Below are positions 24,408 through 32,245 of a DNA stretch of 64,000 nt, one piece after another. How positions within the stretch are numbered: position 1 is the stretch's first letter; every line of letters starts with the position of its first letter. The notes under the pieces are model-generated. The model saw nothing but the letters and a program-made list of their open reading frames with translations. It was not told where the DNA came from and did not search any database. The stretch lies in assembly GCF_900177515.1 (NCBI RefSeq), contig NZ_FXAK01000010.1, forward strand, positions 310,001-374,000. The letters are read 5' to 3'. The DNA comes from Azospirillum oryzae. Lineage in GTDB: Bacteria; Pseudomonadota; Alphaproteobacteria; Azospirillales; Azospirillaceae. Made by a program: the position numbers and the translations under genes.

Positions 24408-25943
24408 TTACATAACCGCTCCCATCTGCCAAGGAGCAAATTCATCGGCGCCGACGCCGAGTTCCTCGCTCTTGGTCTTACGGCCCGACGCGGTGTCGAG
24501 CACCAGTTGGAAGATCGCGCGGCCGACCTCCTCGATGGTGGCGTCGCCGGTGGCGATGGCGCCGCAATCGATGTCCATGTCGTCCGGCATCCGGCGGAAC
24601 AGCGTGCTGTTGGTCGCCAGCTTCAGGCTGGGCGTCGGCTTGCAGCCGAAGACCGAGCCGCGGCCGGTGGTGAAGCACAGCACGTTGGCGCCGCCCGCTA
24701 CCTGACCGGTCGCCGACACCGGGTCGTAGCCGGGGGTGTCCATGAAGACGAAGCCCTTGTCGGTGATCGGCTCGGCATAGCGGTAGACCGCGGTCATCGG
24801 GGTGGTGCCGCCCTTGGCGACCGCGCCCAGCGACTTTTCCAGGATGGTGGTCAGGCCGCCCTTCTTGTTGCCGGGCGACGGGTTGTTGTTCATCTCGCCG
24901 CCGGTGCGGCTGGTGTAGTCCTCCCACCAGCCGATGCGCTCGACCAGCGCCTCGCCCACCTCGCGGCGGACGGCGCGGCGGGTCAGCAGATGCTCGGCGC
25001 CATAGACCTCCGGCGTCTCGCTCAGCACGGCGGTGCCGCCGTTGCGGACCAGCAGGTCGACGGCATAGCCCAGCGCCGGGTTGGCGGTGATGCCCGAATA
25101 GCCGTCGGAGCCGCCGCACTGCAGCGCCAGCGTCAGGTGGCTGGCCGGCAGGGTCTGGCGGGTGACGTCGTTGATCTCCGGCAGCAGCGCCTCGATCCGG
25201 CGGATGCCCTCGCGGGCAGCCGCCGCCGTACCACCCATATCCTGGATGCCGATGGGGATGACGCGGGCGCCCTCCTCAAGACCGGTGGCCTCCATCAGCT
25301 TGTCGATCTGGTTCACCTCGCAGCCGAGACCCAGCAGGATCACCGCCGCGAAGTTCGGGTGGCGGGCATAGCCGGCGATGGTCCGGCGCAGCGTGTCCAT
25401 CACCTCGCCGCTGCCGGCCATGCCGCAGCCGTAGCCGTGGGTCAGCGCCACGACGCCGTCGATGTTGGGATAGGCGGCGAGCGCGGGGCCGCGGAAATGG
25501 TCGGCGATCATCCGCGCCGCGGTGGCGGAGCAGTTCACCGAGGTCAGCACGCCGATGTAGTTGCGGGTGGCGACGCGGCCGTCCGGGCGCAGGATGCCCT
25601 GGAAGGTGGCGCGCTCGGCCTCCGGGATCATTTCCACCGGGTGGACGTCGGCACCGAAGGCGTAATCGCGTTCGAAGTCGCTGCCCATGCCCATGTTGTG
25701 GACGTGGACATGGTCGCCCGGCTGGATCGCCGCGGTGGCGAAGCCGATGACCTGATTGTACTTGCGCACCGGCTCGCCCAGAGCGATGGCGCGCACCGCG
25801 ACCTTGTGCCCGGCCGGCACCGGCCCGGTGGTCGCGACGCCAGAGCCCTCTGCGGAACCGGGCAGGGTGATGCCGGGCTCCAGGTCGGCGCCGGCGACGA
25901 CGACGTTGTCGGCGGGGTGCAGGCGGATGGTCAGCGATGCCAT
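24408..25943 (-). CDS. uxaA: Altronate dehydratase, UxaA family
   Basis: The 511-residue protein has the usual two-part structure: an N-terminal SAF domain (about 1-95, HPADNVVVAGADLEPG) and a C-terminal GarD-type catalytic domain with VNCSATAARMIA, THGYGCGMAGSG, LGLGCEVNQI, LQCGGSDGYSGITANPALG and FTTGRGSVFGCKP. It dehydrates altronate to 2-keto-3-deoxygluconate using an iron centre. Galactarate dehydratase has the same architecture, but co-orientation with uxaC 72 bases upstream and kdgK downstream supports altronate. A 16-pair palindrome (25971-26006) lies between uxaC and uxaA. Confidence 0.88.
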   Translation of the reverse strand: MASLTIRLHPADNVVVAGADLEPGITLPGSAEGSGVATTGPVPAGHKVAVRAIALGEPVRKYNQVIGFATAAIQPGDHVHVHNMGMGSDFERDYAFGADVHPVEMIPEAERATFQGILRPDGRVATRNYIGVLTSVNCSATAARMIADHFRGPALAAYPNIDGVVALTHGYGCGMAGSGEVMDTLRRTIAGYARHPNFAAVILLGLGCEVNQIDKLMEATGLEEGARVIPIGIQDMGGTAAAAREGIRRIEALLPEINDVTRQTLPASHLTLALQCGGSDGYSGITANPALGYAVDLLVRNGGTAVLSETPEVYGAEHLLTRRAVRREVGEALVERIGWWEDYTSRTGGEMNNNPSPGNKKGGLTTILEKSLGAVAKGGTTPMTAVYRYAEPITDKGFVFMDTPGYDPVSATGQVAGGANVLCFTTGRGSVFGCKPTPSLKLATNSTLFRRMPDDMDIDCGAIATGDATIEEVGRAIFQLVLDTASGRKTKSEELGVGADEFAPWQMGAVM

Positions 25944-25970
25944 GGGAAGATGTCCTTGAGGAGACGTGAT

Positions 25971-26006
25971 CCTTCCTCTCCCCCGCGCGGGCGGGGGAGA
26001 GGAAGG
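25971..26006. repeat. Palindromic repeat in the uxaC-uxaA intergenic region
   Basis: Perfect 16-base arms CCTTCCTCTCCCCCGC and GCGGGGGAGAGGAAGG surround a GCGG loop. It shares the CCTCTCCC core with the other repeats of the window and could also act as an mRNA-stabilising hairpin. Confidence 0.65.
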
Positions 26007-26015
26007 TTCAGCCGA

Positions 26016-27416
26016 TCACAGCTTGTAGGCGTTCTTGGCGAGGCGGTAGGCGAGGTCGACGGCCAACTCCGCGGCTTCGTCCTCGGCCAGCCGGTGTTCG
26101 GCGACCAGACGGGCGAGGAAGCTGCAATCGACGCGGCGCGACACGTCGTGGCGGGCCGGGATCGAGCAGAAGGCGCGGGTGTCGTCGTTGAAGCCCACCG
26201 TGTTGTAGAAGCCGGCCGTCTCCGTGATCATCTCGCGGTAGCGGCGCATGCCCTCGGGGCTGTCGTGGAACCACCAAGCCGGGCCGACGCGCAGTGCCGG
26301 GTAATGGCCGGCCAGCGGCGCCAGCTCTCGGGCGTAGCTGTCCTCGTCCAGCGTGAACAGGATGATGGTCAGGTCGCGCTCGTTGCCGAAGCGGTCGAGC
26401 AGCGGCTTCAGCGCCCGCACATACTCGGTGCCGCTCGGGATGTCGGCGCCCTTGTCGCGGCCAAAGCGCTGGAACACGAGGTCGTTGTGGTTGCGGAAAG
26501 ACCCGGGGTGGATCTGCATCACCAGCCCGTCCTCCAGGCTCATCCGCGCCATTTCGGTCAGCATCTGGGCGCGGAACAGCTCGGCCTCATTGGCAGTGGC
26601 GCCGCCGCGACGGACGATGTCGAACAGCTTCTCGGCTTCCCCGCGGGCCAGATCGGCGGTCGCCGCCGTGGGGTGGCCGTGGTCGGTCGAGGTGGCGCCA
26701 TAGCTCTTGAAATAGAGGCGGCGGTCGGCGAGCGCGGCGAGATAGCCGTCCCAGGTGGCGGTGTCCTTGCCGGTGATGCGGCCCAGCTCGGCGAGGTTCT
26801 CGCGGAAGCCCTCGAACTCGGGATCGACGACCGGGTCGGGACGGAAGGCGGTGATGACCCGGCCCTTCCAGCCGCTCTCGCGGATCGCCTTGTGGTGCAC
26901 CAGCGGGTCGAGCGGCGATTCGGTGGTCGCCAGCACTTCGAGGTTGAAGCGCTCGAACAGGGCGCGCGGGCGGAACTCCGGCTTGCGCAGGCAGTCCTCG
27001 ATCTGGTCGTAGATGCGGTCGGCGCTGGCGGCGCTCAGACGCTCGGTGACGCCGAAGACGGTCTCGAAGGCGTGGGTCAGCCACATCGAGGTCGGCGTGC
27101 CGCGGAACAGGTGCCAGTTGCTGGCCAGCAGCCGCCAGATGGCGCGCGAATCGGTCGAGGTCTCGCCGCCGTCCTTGCGCGGAACACCCAGCTGCTCCAG
27201 CGGAATTCCCTGGCTGTAGAGCATGCGGAATGCATAATGATCGGGCTTGACGAACAGGCTGGCCGGATCGGGAAACGCCTCGTCCTTCGCGAACCAGGAC
27301 GGATCGGTGTGGCCGTGCGGGCTGACGATCGGCAGGGCGGCGACTTCGCCATACAGGCGGCGCGCGATGTCGCGTTGCGTCGGGTCGCTCGGGAAAAGAC
27401 GGTCGGGGTGAAGCAT
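26016..27416 (-). CDS. uxaC: Glucuronate (uronate) isomerase
   Basis: The 466-residue protein is full family length. Characteristic stretches are the N-terminal MLHPDRLFPSDPTQRDIARR, LPIVSPHGHTDPSWF (metal His-x-His), LATTESPLDPLVHHKAI, FRPDPVVDPEFEGF and VMQIHPGSFRNHN. It interconverts glucuronate/fructuronate and galacturonate/tagaturonate. It is first gene of the uxaC-uxaA-EamA-kdgK run, reading away from site C (27509-27523), which lies between it and the divergent gntR-2. Confidence 0.92.
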   Translation of the reverse strand: MLHPDRLFPSDPTQRDIARRLYGEVAALPIVSPHGHTDPSWFAKDEAFPDPASLFVKPDHYAFRMLYSQGIPLEQLGVPRKDGGETSTDSRAIWRLLASNWHLFRGTPTSMWLTHAFETVFGVTERLSAASADRIYDQIEDCLRKPEFRPRALFERFNLEVLATTESPLDPLVHHKAIRESGWKGRVITAFRPDPVVDPEFEGFRENLAELGRITGKDTATWDGYLAALADRRLYFKSYGATSTDHGHPTAATADLARGEAEKLFDIVRRGGATANEAELFRAQMLTEMARMSLEDGLVMQIHPGSFRNHNDLVFQRFGRDKGADIPSGTEYVRALKPLLDRFGNERDLTIILFTLDEDSYARELAPLAGHYPALRVGPAWWFHDSPEGMRRYREMITETAGFYNTVGFNDDTRAFCSIPARHDVSRRVDCSFLARLVAEHRLAEDEAAELAVDLAYRLAKNAYKL

Positions 27417-27508
27417 CGGAAGCCTCTACGCTGCATGAGAGGGACAAAAGCAGGGTGGGGAAAAGGCGGGGTCCGTGCGGGGGACCGTCCCTACCGGCTG
27501 GTCGTATA

Positions 27509-27523
27509 ATATTAATATATCAG
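27509..27523 (-). promoter_or_regulatory. Hexuronate GntR operator, site C (between uxaC and gntR-2)
   Basis: On the minus strand it reads CTGATATATTAATAT, identical over 15 bases to sites A and B. It lies 93 bases upstream of uxaC and 180 bases upstream of the annotated gntR-2 start, so it can control both. Confidence 0.78.
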
Positions 27524-27702
27524 ATTAGATTGCAAGCCCAATCGTTCCCGTTCCGCGGCATCGGCACCGGTGCGGCCTGCGCCCAGTCGCCGCACCCGAT
27601 CCTGTTGGGAGATCGGCGATGGATTTGACCTTGGTGAAGGGGGGCGGGTAGATTGACGGGTATGACGAACATCCCACGGGTGGCGGCGCGCCGCCCGGTT
27701 AC

Positions 27703-28497
27703 ATGCCTGCCGGAATGGAGCCATCGGTGAAGAAGGTCGCGACGACAGAGGATGAAGGCGGCCTGGTCTCCGCAACCGTGCGCCGTGCGGCGGCCCCGGC
27801 CGCGGCGGTCCGTCCGCCGCGCCGCGCCGCGACCGTGGCGTCGCGCATCTACCGCGATCTGCGGGCGGAGATCGTCTCGCTGAAGCGCAAGCCCGGCGAC
27901 GCCATCGCCGAGAAGCAGATCGCCGAGGCCTATGGCGTCAGCCGCACGCCGGTGCGCGAGGCGGTGCTGAAGCTGGCCGATGAAGGGCTGATCGAGATTT
28001 TCCCGCAGTCCGGCACCTTCGTGTCGCGCATCCCGCTGGATGCCCTGCCGGAGGCCTTCGCCATCCGCAAGGCTCTGGAGGAGGCGACGGTGCGCTATGC
28101 GGCGGCGCGGGCCAGCCGCAGCCAGATCGCGGCGCTCCGCGCCAATCTGGAACTGCAGCGGGAGATGCAGGAGACCGCCAACTATGAAGGTTTCCATCAG
28201 GCCGACGAGGCGTTCCACGCGCTGATCGCGGACATCGCCGGCTATCCCGGTTTTTGGACGCTGATCCAGCAGACCAAGGTGCAGATCGACCGCTACCGCC
28301 TGCTGACCCTGCCGGTGCGCGGCCGCATCGCCGAGGTGATCGCCGAGCATGCGGCCATCGTCGAGGCGGTGGCGGCCAACGATCCCGCGGCCGCCATCAA
28401 GGCGCTCGACGACCATCTGGACGACCTGCAGATCTCGGTCGCCGACATCCGGCGCGACTATCCGCGCTATTTCACGGCGCCGGGCGATCCGGCCTAG
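27703..28497 (+). CDS. GntR-family transcriptional regulator with FCD domain (paralog 2)
   Basis: Up to 264 residues, with an Ala/Arg/Pro-rich N-tail, then the winged helix (SRIYRDLRAEIVSLKRKPGD ... EAYGVSRTPVREAVLKLADEG) and FCD domain with metal-site histidines in DEAFHALI, EHAAIVEAV and DHLDD. It is very close to the paralogs at 5435 and 31258. It is divergent from uxaC across operator site C. Its start is uncertain: the ATG at 27703 has no ribosome site, whereas the GTG at 27727 has GGAG seven bases before it; both are in frame. Predicted repressor of hexuronate genes. Confidence 0.83.
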   Translation: MPAGMEPSVKKVATTEDEGGLVSATVRRAAAPAAAVRPPRRAATVASRIYRDLRAEIVSLKRKPGDAIAEKQIAEAYGVSRTPVREAVLKLADEGLIEIFPQSGTFVSRIPLDALPEAFAIRKALEEATVRYAAARASRSQIAALRANLELQREMQETANYEGFHQADEAFHALIADIAGYPGFWTLIQQTKVQIDRYRLLTLPVRGRIAEVIAEHAAIVEAVAANDPAAAIKALDDHLDDLQISVADIRRDYPRYFTAPGDPA

Positions 28498-28500
28498 AAC

Positions 28501-28872
28501 TTACTTGGCGTCGGCTTCCGCGGCGTAGGCCACCGGCTCGCCCAGGAAGTCCTCGCGGATCGGCGTGAAGATGTCGAGCAGCACGCCCGGCTCCAGCGCC
28601 ACCACGCCATGCAGCACGTTGGACGGCACCATATAGCCGTCGCCGGCAGTCAGGCGCTGCGTGCGGCCGTCGATGGTGACGTCGAAGGATCCCTTCTCCA
28701 CCACGGCGCACTGGACATGGGGATGGCGATGCTGCGCGCCGATGGCGCCGGCCTCGAACTCCACCCGCACCATCATCATCGTGTCGTTGTAGCCGAGAAT
28801 CTTGCGGCGCACGCCGTCGCCCAGATCCTGCCACGGGATGTCGCCAGCGGTCACGAACACGTCTGTGGTCAT
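28501..28872 (-). CDS. kdgF: Cupin-domain protein, KdgF-like (pectin/alginate degradation)
   Basis: The 123-residue single-domain cupin has the metal ligands in QHRHPHVQ and HGVVALEPG and the ending LLDIFTPIREDFL that is typical of KdgF. The N-terminus IPWQDLGDGVRRKILGYND also fits. KdgF linearises 4,5-unsaturated uronates to 5-keto-4-deoxyuronate, the substrate of KduI. It is the last gene of kduI-kduD-kdgF. The purine-rich ribosome site GGGGAGAG just before the ATG falls at the edge of a palindromic repeat. An upstream in-frame extension overlaps kduD and is not real. Confidence 0.85.
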   Translation of the reverse strand: MTTDVFVTAGDIPWQDLGDGVRRKILGYNDTMMMVRVEFEAGAIGAQHRHPHVQCAVVEKGSFDVTIDGRTQRLTAGDGYMVPSNVLHGVVALEPGVLLDIFTPIREDFLGEPVAYAAEADAK

Positions 28873-28876
28873 CTCT

Positions 28877-28918
28877 CCCCTCTCCCTGCCGGTCTCCCCT
28901 CTCCGGCGGGGAGAGGGG
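28877..28918. repeat. Palindromic repeat between kduD and kdgF
   Basis: The arms CCCCTCTCCCTGCCGG (28877-28892) and CCGGCGGGGAGAGGGG (28903-28918) pair with one mismatch. It belongs by sequence to the CCCTCTCCC repeat family. Its edge forms the purine-rich leader of kdgF. Confidence 0.6.
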
Positions 28919-28930
28919 CGTTGTTGCGGA

Positions 28931-29689
28931 TCAGCGCGCCAGCCAGCCGCCGTCGACCGGCAGGATGGTGCCGTGGACATAGTCGGAGGCGTCCGACGCC
29001 AGGAACACCGCCGGGCCGGCCATGTCGGCCGGCACGCTCCAGCGCCCGGCCGGGATGCGGGCCAGGATCTCGGCGTTGCGCTTCTCGTCGGCGCGCAGAG
29101 CCGTGGTGTTGTTGGTCTCGACATAGCCCGGCGCGATGGCGTTCACGTTGATGCCCTTGCCTGCCCATTCACAGGCCAGCAGCTTGGTGATGCCGGCGAC
29201 GCCGCTCTTGGAGGCCGTGTAGGACGGCACCCGGATGCCGCCCTGGAAGGACAGCATCGACGCGATGTTGATGATCTTGCCCTTCGCGTTCCGGCCCATG
29301 ATGTGGCGGCCGAAGGCCTGGCAGAGGAAGAAGGTCGACTTGACGTTGACGGTCATCACCTCGTCCCAGTCGGCTTCGGTGAAGTCGATGGAATCGGCCC
29401 GGCGGATAATGCCGGCGTTGTTGACGAGGATGTCGAGCTTGCCCAACCCGGCGACCGCCTCCTCCATGATGCGGGGGATCGGCTCGATGCTGGTGAAGTC
29501 GGCGGAAATCGAGACGAAGCGGCGGCCGGCGGCCTCCACCATCGCCTGCGTCTCGACCGGCGGGGTGCGGCCGGCCACCGCGACGTCGGCGCCGGCCTGG
29601 GCCAGCGCCACGGCGATGGCCTGACCGATGCCGGTGTTGGCGCCGGTGACCAGAGCCGTTTTGCCGGAAAGATCGAACGGGGTCGTCAT
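28931..29689 (-). CDS. kduD: 2-dehydro-3-deoxy-D-gluconate 5-dehydrogenase (SDR)
   Basis: The 252-residue short-chain dehydrogenase has GANTGIGQAIAVALA (NAD site), LVNNAGIIRRADS, the catalytic Ser in IASMLSFQGG and YTASKSGVAG (Tyr, Lys). The segments FQGGIRVPSYTASKSGVAG and INVNAIAPGYVETNNT are typical of KduD. It reduces 2,5-diketo-3-deoxygluconate to KDG. It is directly downstream of kduI (CTGAGG of the kduI stop serves as ribosome site for the ATG at 29689; an ATG three codons earlier at 29698 is possible). Confidence 0.9.
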   Translation of the reverse strand: MTTPFDLSGKTALVTGANTGIGQAIAVALAQAGADVAVAGRTPPVETQAMVEAAGRRFVSISADFTSIEPIPRIMEEAVAGLGKLDILVNNAGIIRRADSIDFTEADWDEVMTVNVKSTFFLCQAFGRHIMGRNAKGKIINIASMLSFQGGIRVPSYTASKSGVAGITKLLACEWAGKGINVNAIAPGYVETNNTTALRADEKRNAEILARIPAGRWSVPADMAGPAVFLASDASDYVHGTILPVDGGWLAR

Positions 29690-29700
29690 GGCGGCCATCC

Positions 29701-30537
29701 TCAGCGCAGGCGGTCCATGGCGACGAAGTCCATGTCCGTGAAGTCCTGGTTGTCGCCGCCCATCGCCCAGATGAAGGTGTAGTTGCGGGTGCCGACGCCG
29801 GAATGGATCGACCAGGGCGGGGAGATCACCGCCTGCTCGTTGGCGACCACGATGTGGCGGGTCTGCTCCGGCTCGCCCATCAGGTGGATGACGCGCGCCT
29901 CTTCCGGCAGGTCGAAGTAGAAATAGACCTCGCAGCGCCGGTCATGGGTGTGGCACGGCATCGTGTTCCACATGTTGTTCGGCTTCAGCACCGTCATGCC
30001 CAGCACCAGCTGCGCGGTGCGGACCACGTCGGGGTGGATCATCTGGTAGATGGTGCGCTCGTTCGACTGGGCCGGGTCGCCGAGATGCACGGCCTTGGCC
30101 TGACCGATCGAGATCTTCATCGTCTCGAACCGGGCATGGGCGGGGGTGCTGTTCAGGTAGAACTTGGCCGGCTCGCGGCGGTCCAGGCTCTCGAACGTGA
30201 CGTCCGTGCTGCCCATCGCGACATAGAGCGCGTCGCGCGGCGCCAGTTCATAGACGGCACCGTCGACGGTGACGCGGCCGGCGCCGCCGACATTGACCAC
30301 GCCCAGCTCGCGCCGGTCGAGGAAGTTGGGCGAGCCGATCTCCTTGGAGGACTCCAGCTTCACCGGGCCGGCAACCGGCATGGCGCCGCCGACCACGAAA
30401 CGGTCGATGTGGCTGTAGGTGAAGACGGTCTCGTCGGCCTCGAAGATGGTCGGAACCAGGAAATGGTCGCGCAGCGTCTCGGTGTCGTAACCGCGGACGG
30501 CATCGGGGTGGGAGGCGTGCCGGACGGAGATTTTCAT
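29701..30537 (-). CDS. kduI: 5-dehydro-4-deoxy-D-glucuronate isomerase
   Basis: The 278-residue cupin-type isomerase is of family length. Markers are the N-terminus MKISVRHASHPDAVRGYDTE, GGAMPVAGPVKLE, the zinc-site PCHTHDRRCEVYFYFDL and SPPWSIHSGVGTRNYTFIWAMGG. It isomerises 5-keto-4-deoxyuronate to 2,5-diketo-3-deoxygluconate in breakdown of unsaturated galacturonate from pectin. ATG at 30537 has AAAGGACC upstream. It is first gene of kduI-kduD-kdgF and is preceded by operator site D. Confidence 0.93.
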   Translation of the reverse strand: MKISVRHASHPDAVRGYDTETLRDHFLVPTIFEADETVFTYSHIDRFVVGGAMPVAGPVKLESSKEIGSPNFLDRRELGVVNVGGAGRVTVDGAVYELAPRDALYVAMGSTDVTFESLDRREPAKFYLNSTPAHARFETMKISIGQAKAVHLGDPAQSNERTIYQMIHPDVVRTAQLVLGMTVLKPNNMWNTMPCHTHDRRCEVYFYFDLPEEARVIHLMGEPEQTRHIVVANEQAVISPPWSIHSGVGTRNYTFIWAMGGDNQDFTDMDFVAMDRLR

Positions 30538-30592
30538 GGGGTGGGTCCTTTCAAATCTGTGCAGCCGGCTGTCCGGCGGGTCTGGCGCAATC

Positions 30593-30607
30593 ATACTAAT
30601 ATACTAG
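30593..30607 (-). promoter_or_regulatory. Hexuronate GntR operator, site D (upstream of kduI)
   Basis: On the minus strand it reads CTAGTATATTAGTAT, which matches the site A-C sequence at 12 of 15 positions with only purine-for-purine changes. It is 56 bases before the kduI start. Confidence 0.65.
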
Positions 30608-30729
30608 TAAGCAGGGCAAGGATTAATGATGGAATTCCGGACATTTCATCAGGCGGAGGGTGCGGCAAAGTTGCTTTGAACGGCCGAACCGTGGCGGGGC
30701 GGCGGACCCGCGTTGCGCTGGCGGACGGG

Positions 30730-30744
30730 GTAATATATTAGTGT
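30730..30744 (+). promoter_or_regulatory. Hexuronate GntR operator, site E (upstream of mgsA)
   Basis: GTAATATATTAGTGT matches the site A-C sequence at 11 of 15 positions, keeping ATATATTA intact. It lies 27 bases before the mgsA start, in a promoter-overlapping position. Confidence 0.6.
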
Positions 30745-30770
30745 ATGGTCCCCGTCCGGAGTGTCCGTCA

Positions 30771-31241
30771 ATGACCACCCAGCACTCTGGCCAACGCTCT
30801 GGCCAGCAGCCCCGCAAGCGCATCGCCCTCGTCGCCCACGACGCCCGCAAGGCGGACCTCATCGCCTGGATCGGCGCCAACATCGCGGCGCTGGACGGCC
30901 ACGCCTATTGGGCGACCGGAACCACCGGCCAGAAGGTGCGCGACGCCCATCCCGGCCTGGACGTGACCCCGCTGAAGAGCGGCCCGCTGGGCGGCGACCA
31001 GCAGATCGGCGCGATGATCGCGGAGGGGCGGATCGACCTGCTGGTCTTCTTCGTCGATCCGATGACCGCCCAGCCGCACGATGTGGATGTGAAGGCGCTG
31101 ACCCGGCTGGCGACGCTCTACAACATCCCGATGGCCTGCAACGAGGCGACGGCCGACATGATCGTCTCCTCGCCCCATTTCGCCGGCGGCTACACGCCGC
31201 GCGCCGCCTGCTTCACGGAGTACGAGACGCGCAAACTGTGA
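30771..31241 (+). CDS. mgsA: Methylglyoxal synthase
   Basis: The 156-residue protein has family motifs RIALVAHDARKADLI, ATGTTGQKVRD, LKSGPLGGDQQIGAMIAEG and VDPMTAQPHDVDVKAL (catalytic Asp and His), plus NIPMACNEATADMIV. It converts dihydroxyacetone phosphate to methylglyoxal and phosphate, a relief route for triose phosphates. It sits alone between the kdu operon and gntR-3, convergent with gntR-3, and has site E just upstream, so it appears to be part of the hexuronate regulon. Confidence 0.92.
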   Translation: MTTQHSGQRSGQQPRKRIALVAHDARKADLIAWIGANIAALDGHAYWATGTTGQKVRDAHPGLDVTPLKSGPLGGDQQIGAMIAEGRIDLLVFFVDPMTAQPHDVDVKALTRLATLYNIPMACNEATADMIVSSPHFAGGYTPRAACFTEYETRKL

Positions 31242-31257
31242 GCGCGTCCCGCCATCC

Positions 31258-32010
31258 TCAGGCGGTGAAATACTGCGGATAGGTCCGCTGGACGTCGCCG
31301 ATGCCCAGCTGCAGGTCGGTCAGGTGGTGGCGCAACTCGCCCACCGCGCGGTCGGGGTCGCGGGCGGCGACCGCCTCGACGATGGCGCTGTGTTCACCCA
31401 GCGCCTTGTCCATCCTGCCGGCCGCCGGCAGGGTCAGGTGGCGGTAGCGGTCGACCTGCCGCTTCACCTGCTGGGTCACCGCCCAGAAGCCGGGATAGCC
31501 GGAGATCTCCGCCAGCAGCGCGTGGAACGCCTCGTCGGCATCGTGGAAGCCGTCGAGATTGCCGGCCTCCTTCATCTCGCGCTGCAGTTCCAGGTTGGCG
31601 CGCAGGCGGGCGATCTGGCTGCCGGTCGCCTGTTCGGCGGCGTAGCGCACCGTCGCCTCCTCCAGCGCGCGGCGGATGGCGATGGCCTCCGGCAGGGCGC
31701 TGATCGGAATGCGGGCGACGAAGGTGCCGGACTGCGGGAACACCTCCACCAGCCCTTCGTCGGCAAGCTTCAGCATCGCCTCGCGCACCGGCGTGCGGCT
31801 CACGCCATAGGCCTCCGCCACCTCCTTCTCGATCACCGGCTCGCCCGGCTTGCGGCGCAGCGAGACGATGTCGTCGCGCAGGTCGCGGTAGATGGTGCCC
31901 GACACGGTGGCGCCGCGGTGGGCGGGCCTTGCGGTGGCGCTGGCGGGCCGGCGACGGCGGCGGCGCGCCGGTGCGGCCACCAGATTCGAATCGCCCGCGT
32001 TGGAAGTCAT
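31258..32010 (-). CDS. GntR-family transcriptional regulator with FCD domain (paralog 3)
   Basis: The 250-residue protein has an N-tail rich in Arg and Ala, the winged helix (GTIYRDLRDDIVSLRRKPGE ... EAYGVSRTPVREAMLKLADEG) and an FCD domain with histidines in DEAFHALL, EHSAIVEAV and HHLTD. It is close to paralogs at 5435 and 27703. The start MTSNAGDSNLVAA at 32010 is chosen over the longer ATG at 32073, because otherwise operator site F (32048-32062) would fall inside the coding region. Convergent with mgsA; divergent from the peptide export operon. Confidence 0.83.
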   Translation of the reverse strand: MTSNAGDSNLVAAPARRRRRRPASATARPAHRGATVSGTIYRDLRDDIVSLRRKPGEPVIEKEVAEAYGVSRTPVREAMLKLADEGLVEVFPQSGTFVARIPISALPEAIAIRRALEEATVRYAAEQATGSQIARLRANLELQREMKEAGNLDGFHDADEAFHALLAEISGYPGFWAVTQQVKRQVDRYRHLTLPAAGRMDKALGEHSAIVEAVAARDPDRAVGELRHHLTDLQLGIGDVQRTYPQYFTA

Positions 32011-32047
32011 TGTCGTCCCGATCCTGTCCTTCGGCCTGACGCCGCGG

Positions 32048-32062
32048 TTACTAATATATCGC
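32048..32062 (-). promoter_or_regulatory. Hexuronate GntR operator, site F (upstream of gntR-3)
   Basis: On the minus strand it reads GCGATATATTAGTAA, sharing GATATATTA with sites A-C and matching 11 of 15 positions. It lies 38 bases before the chosen gntR-3 start, consistent with autoregulation. Confidence 0.6.
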
Positions 32063-32245
32063 TGCGCTTCCATAGGCGAAAAGCCTTTTGCCGCCGGAAA
32101 TTCATGGCCGTCCGGTGACAGTTCCTGTGACAGCGTGGGAGGCGCGGTTCAGCAGGGTTGCAATGGCCACGCTGCTTGTTTCACTCTCCACAACCTACCC
32201 ATTCGTACACCCACCTTTGCACCGCCCATTGCGAGCCCGATCCGC

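Noticed and set aside
24507..27509. 1000-codon open frame on the plus strand opposite uxaA and uxaC
   Set aside because: It is Gly/Arg/Ala-rich low-complexity sequence with no domain, antisense to two clear enzymes; a GC-bias shadow.
32074..32245. Possible hidden precursor peptide upstream of the HlyD-like gene
   Set aside because: No start codon with a ribosome site opens a frame with a double-Gly leader; the stretch looks like promoter and leader only.
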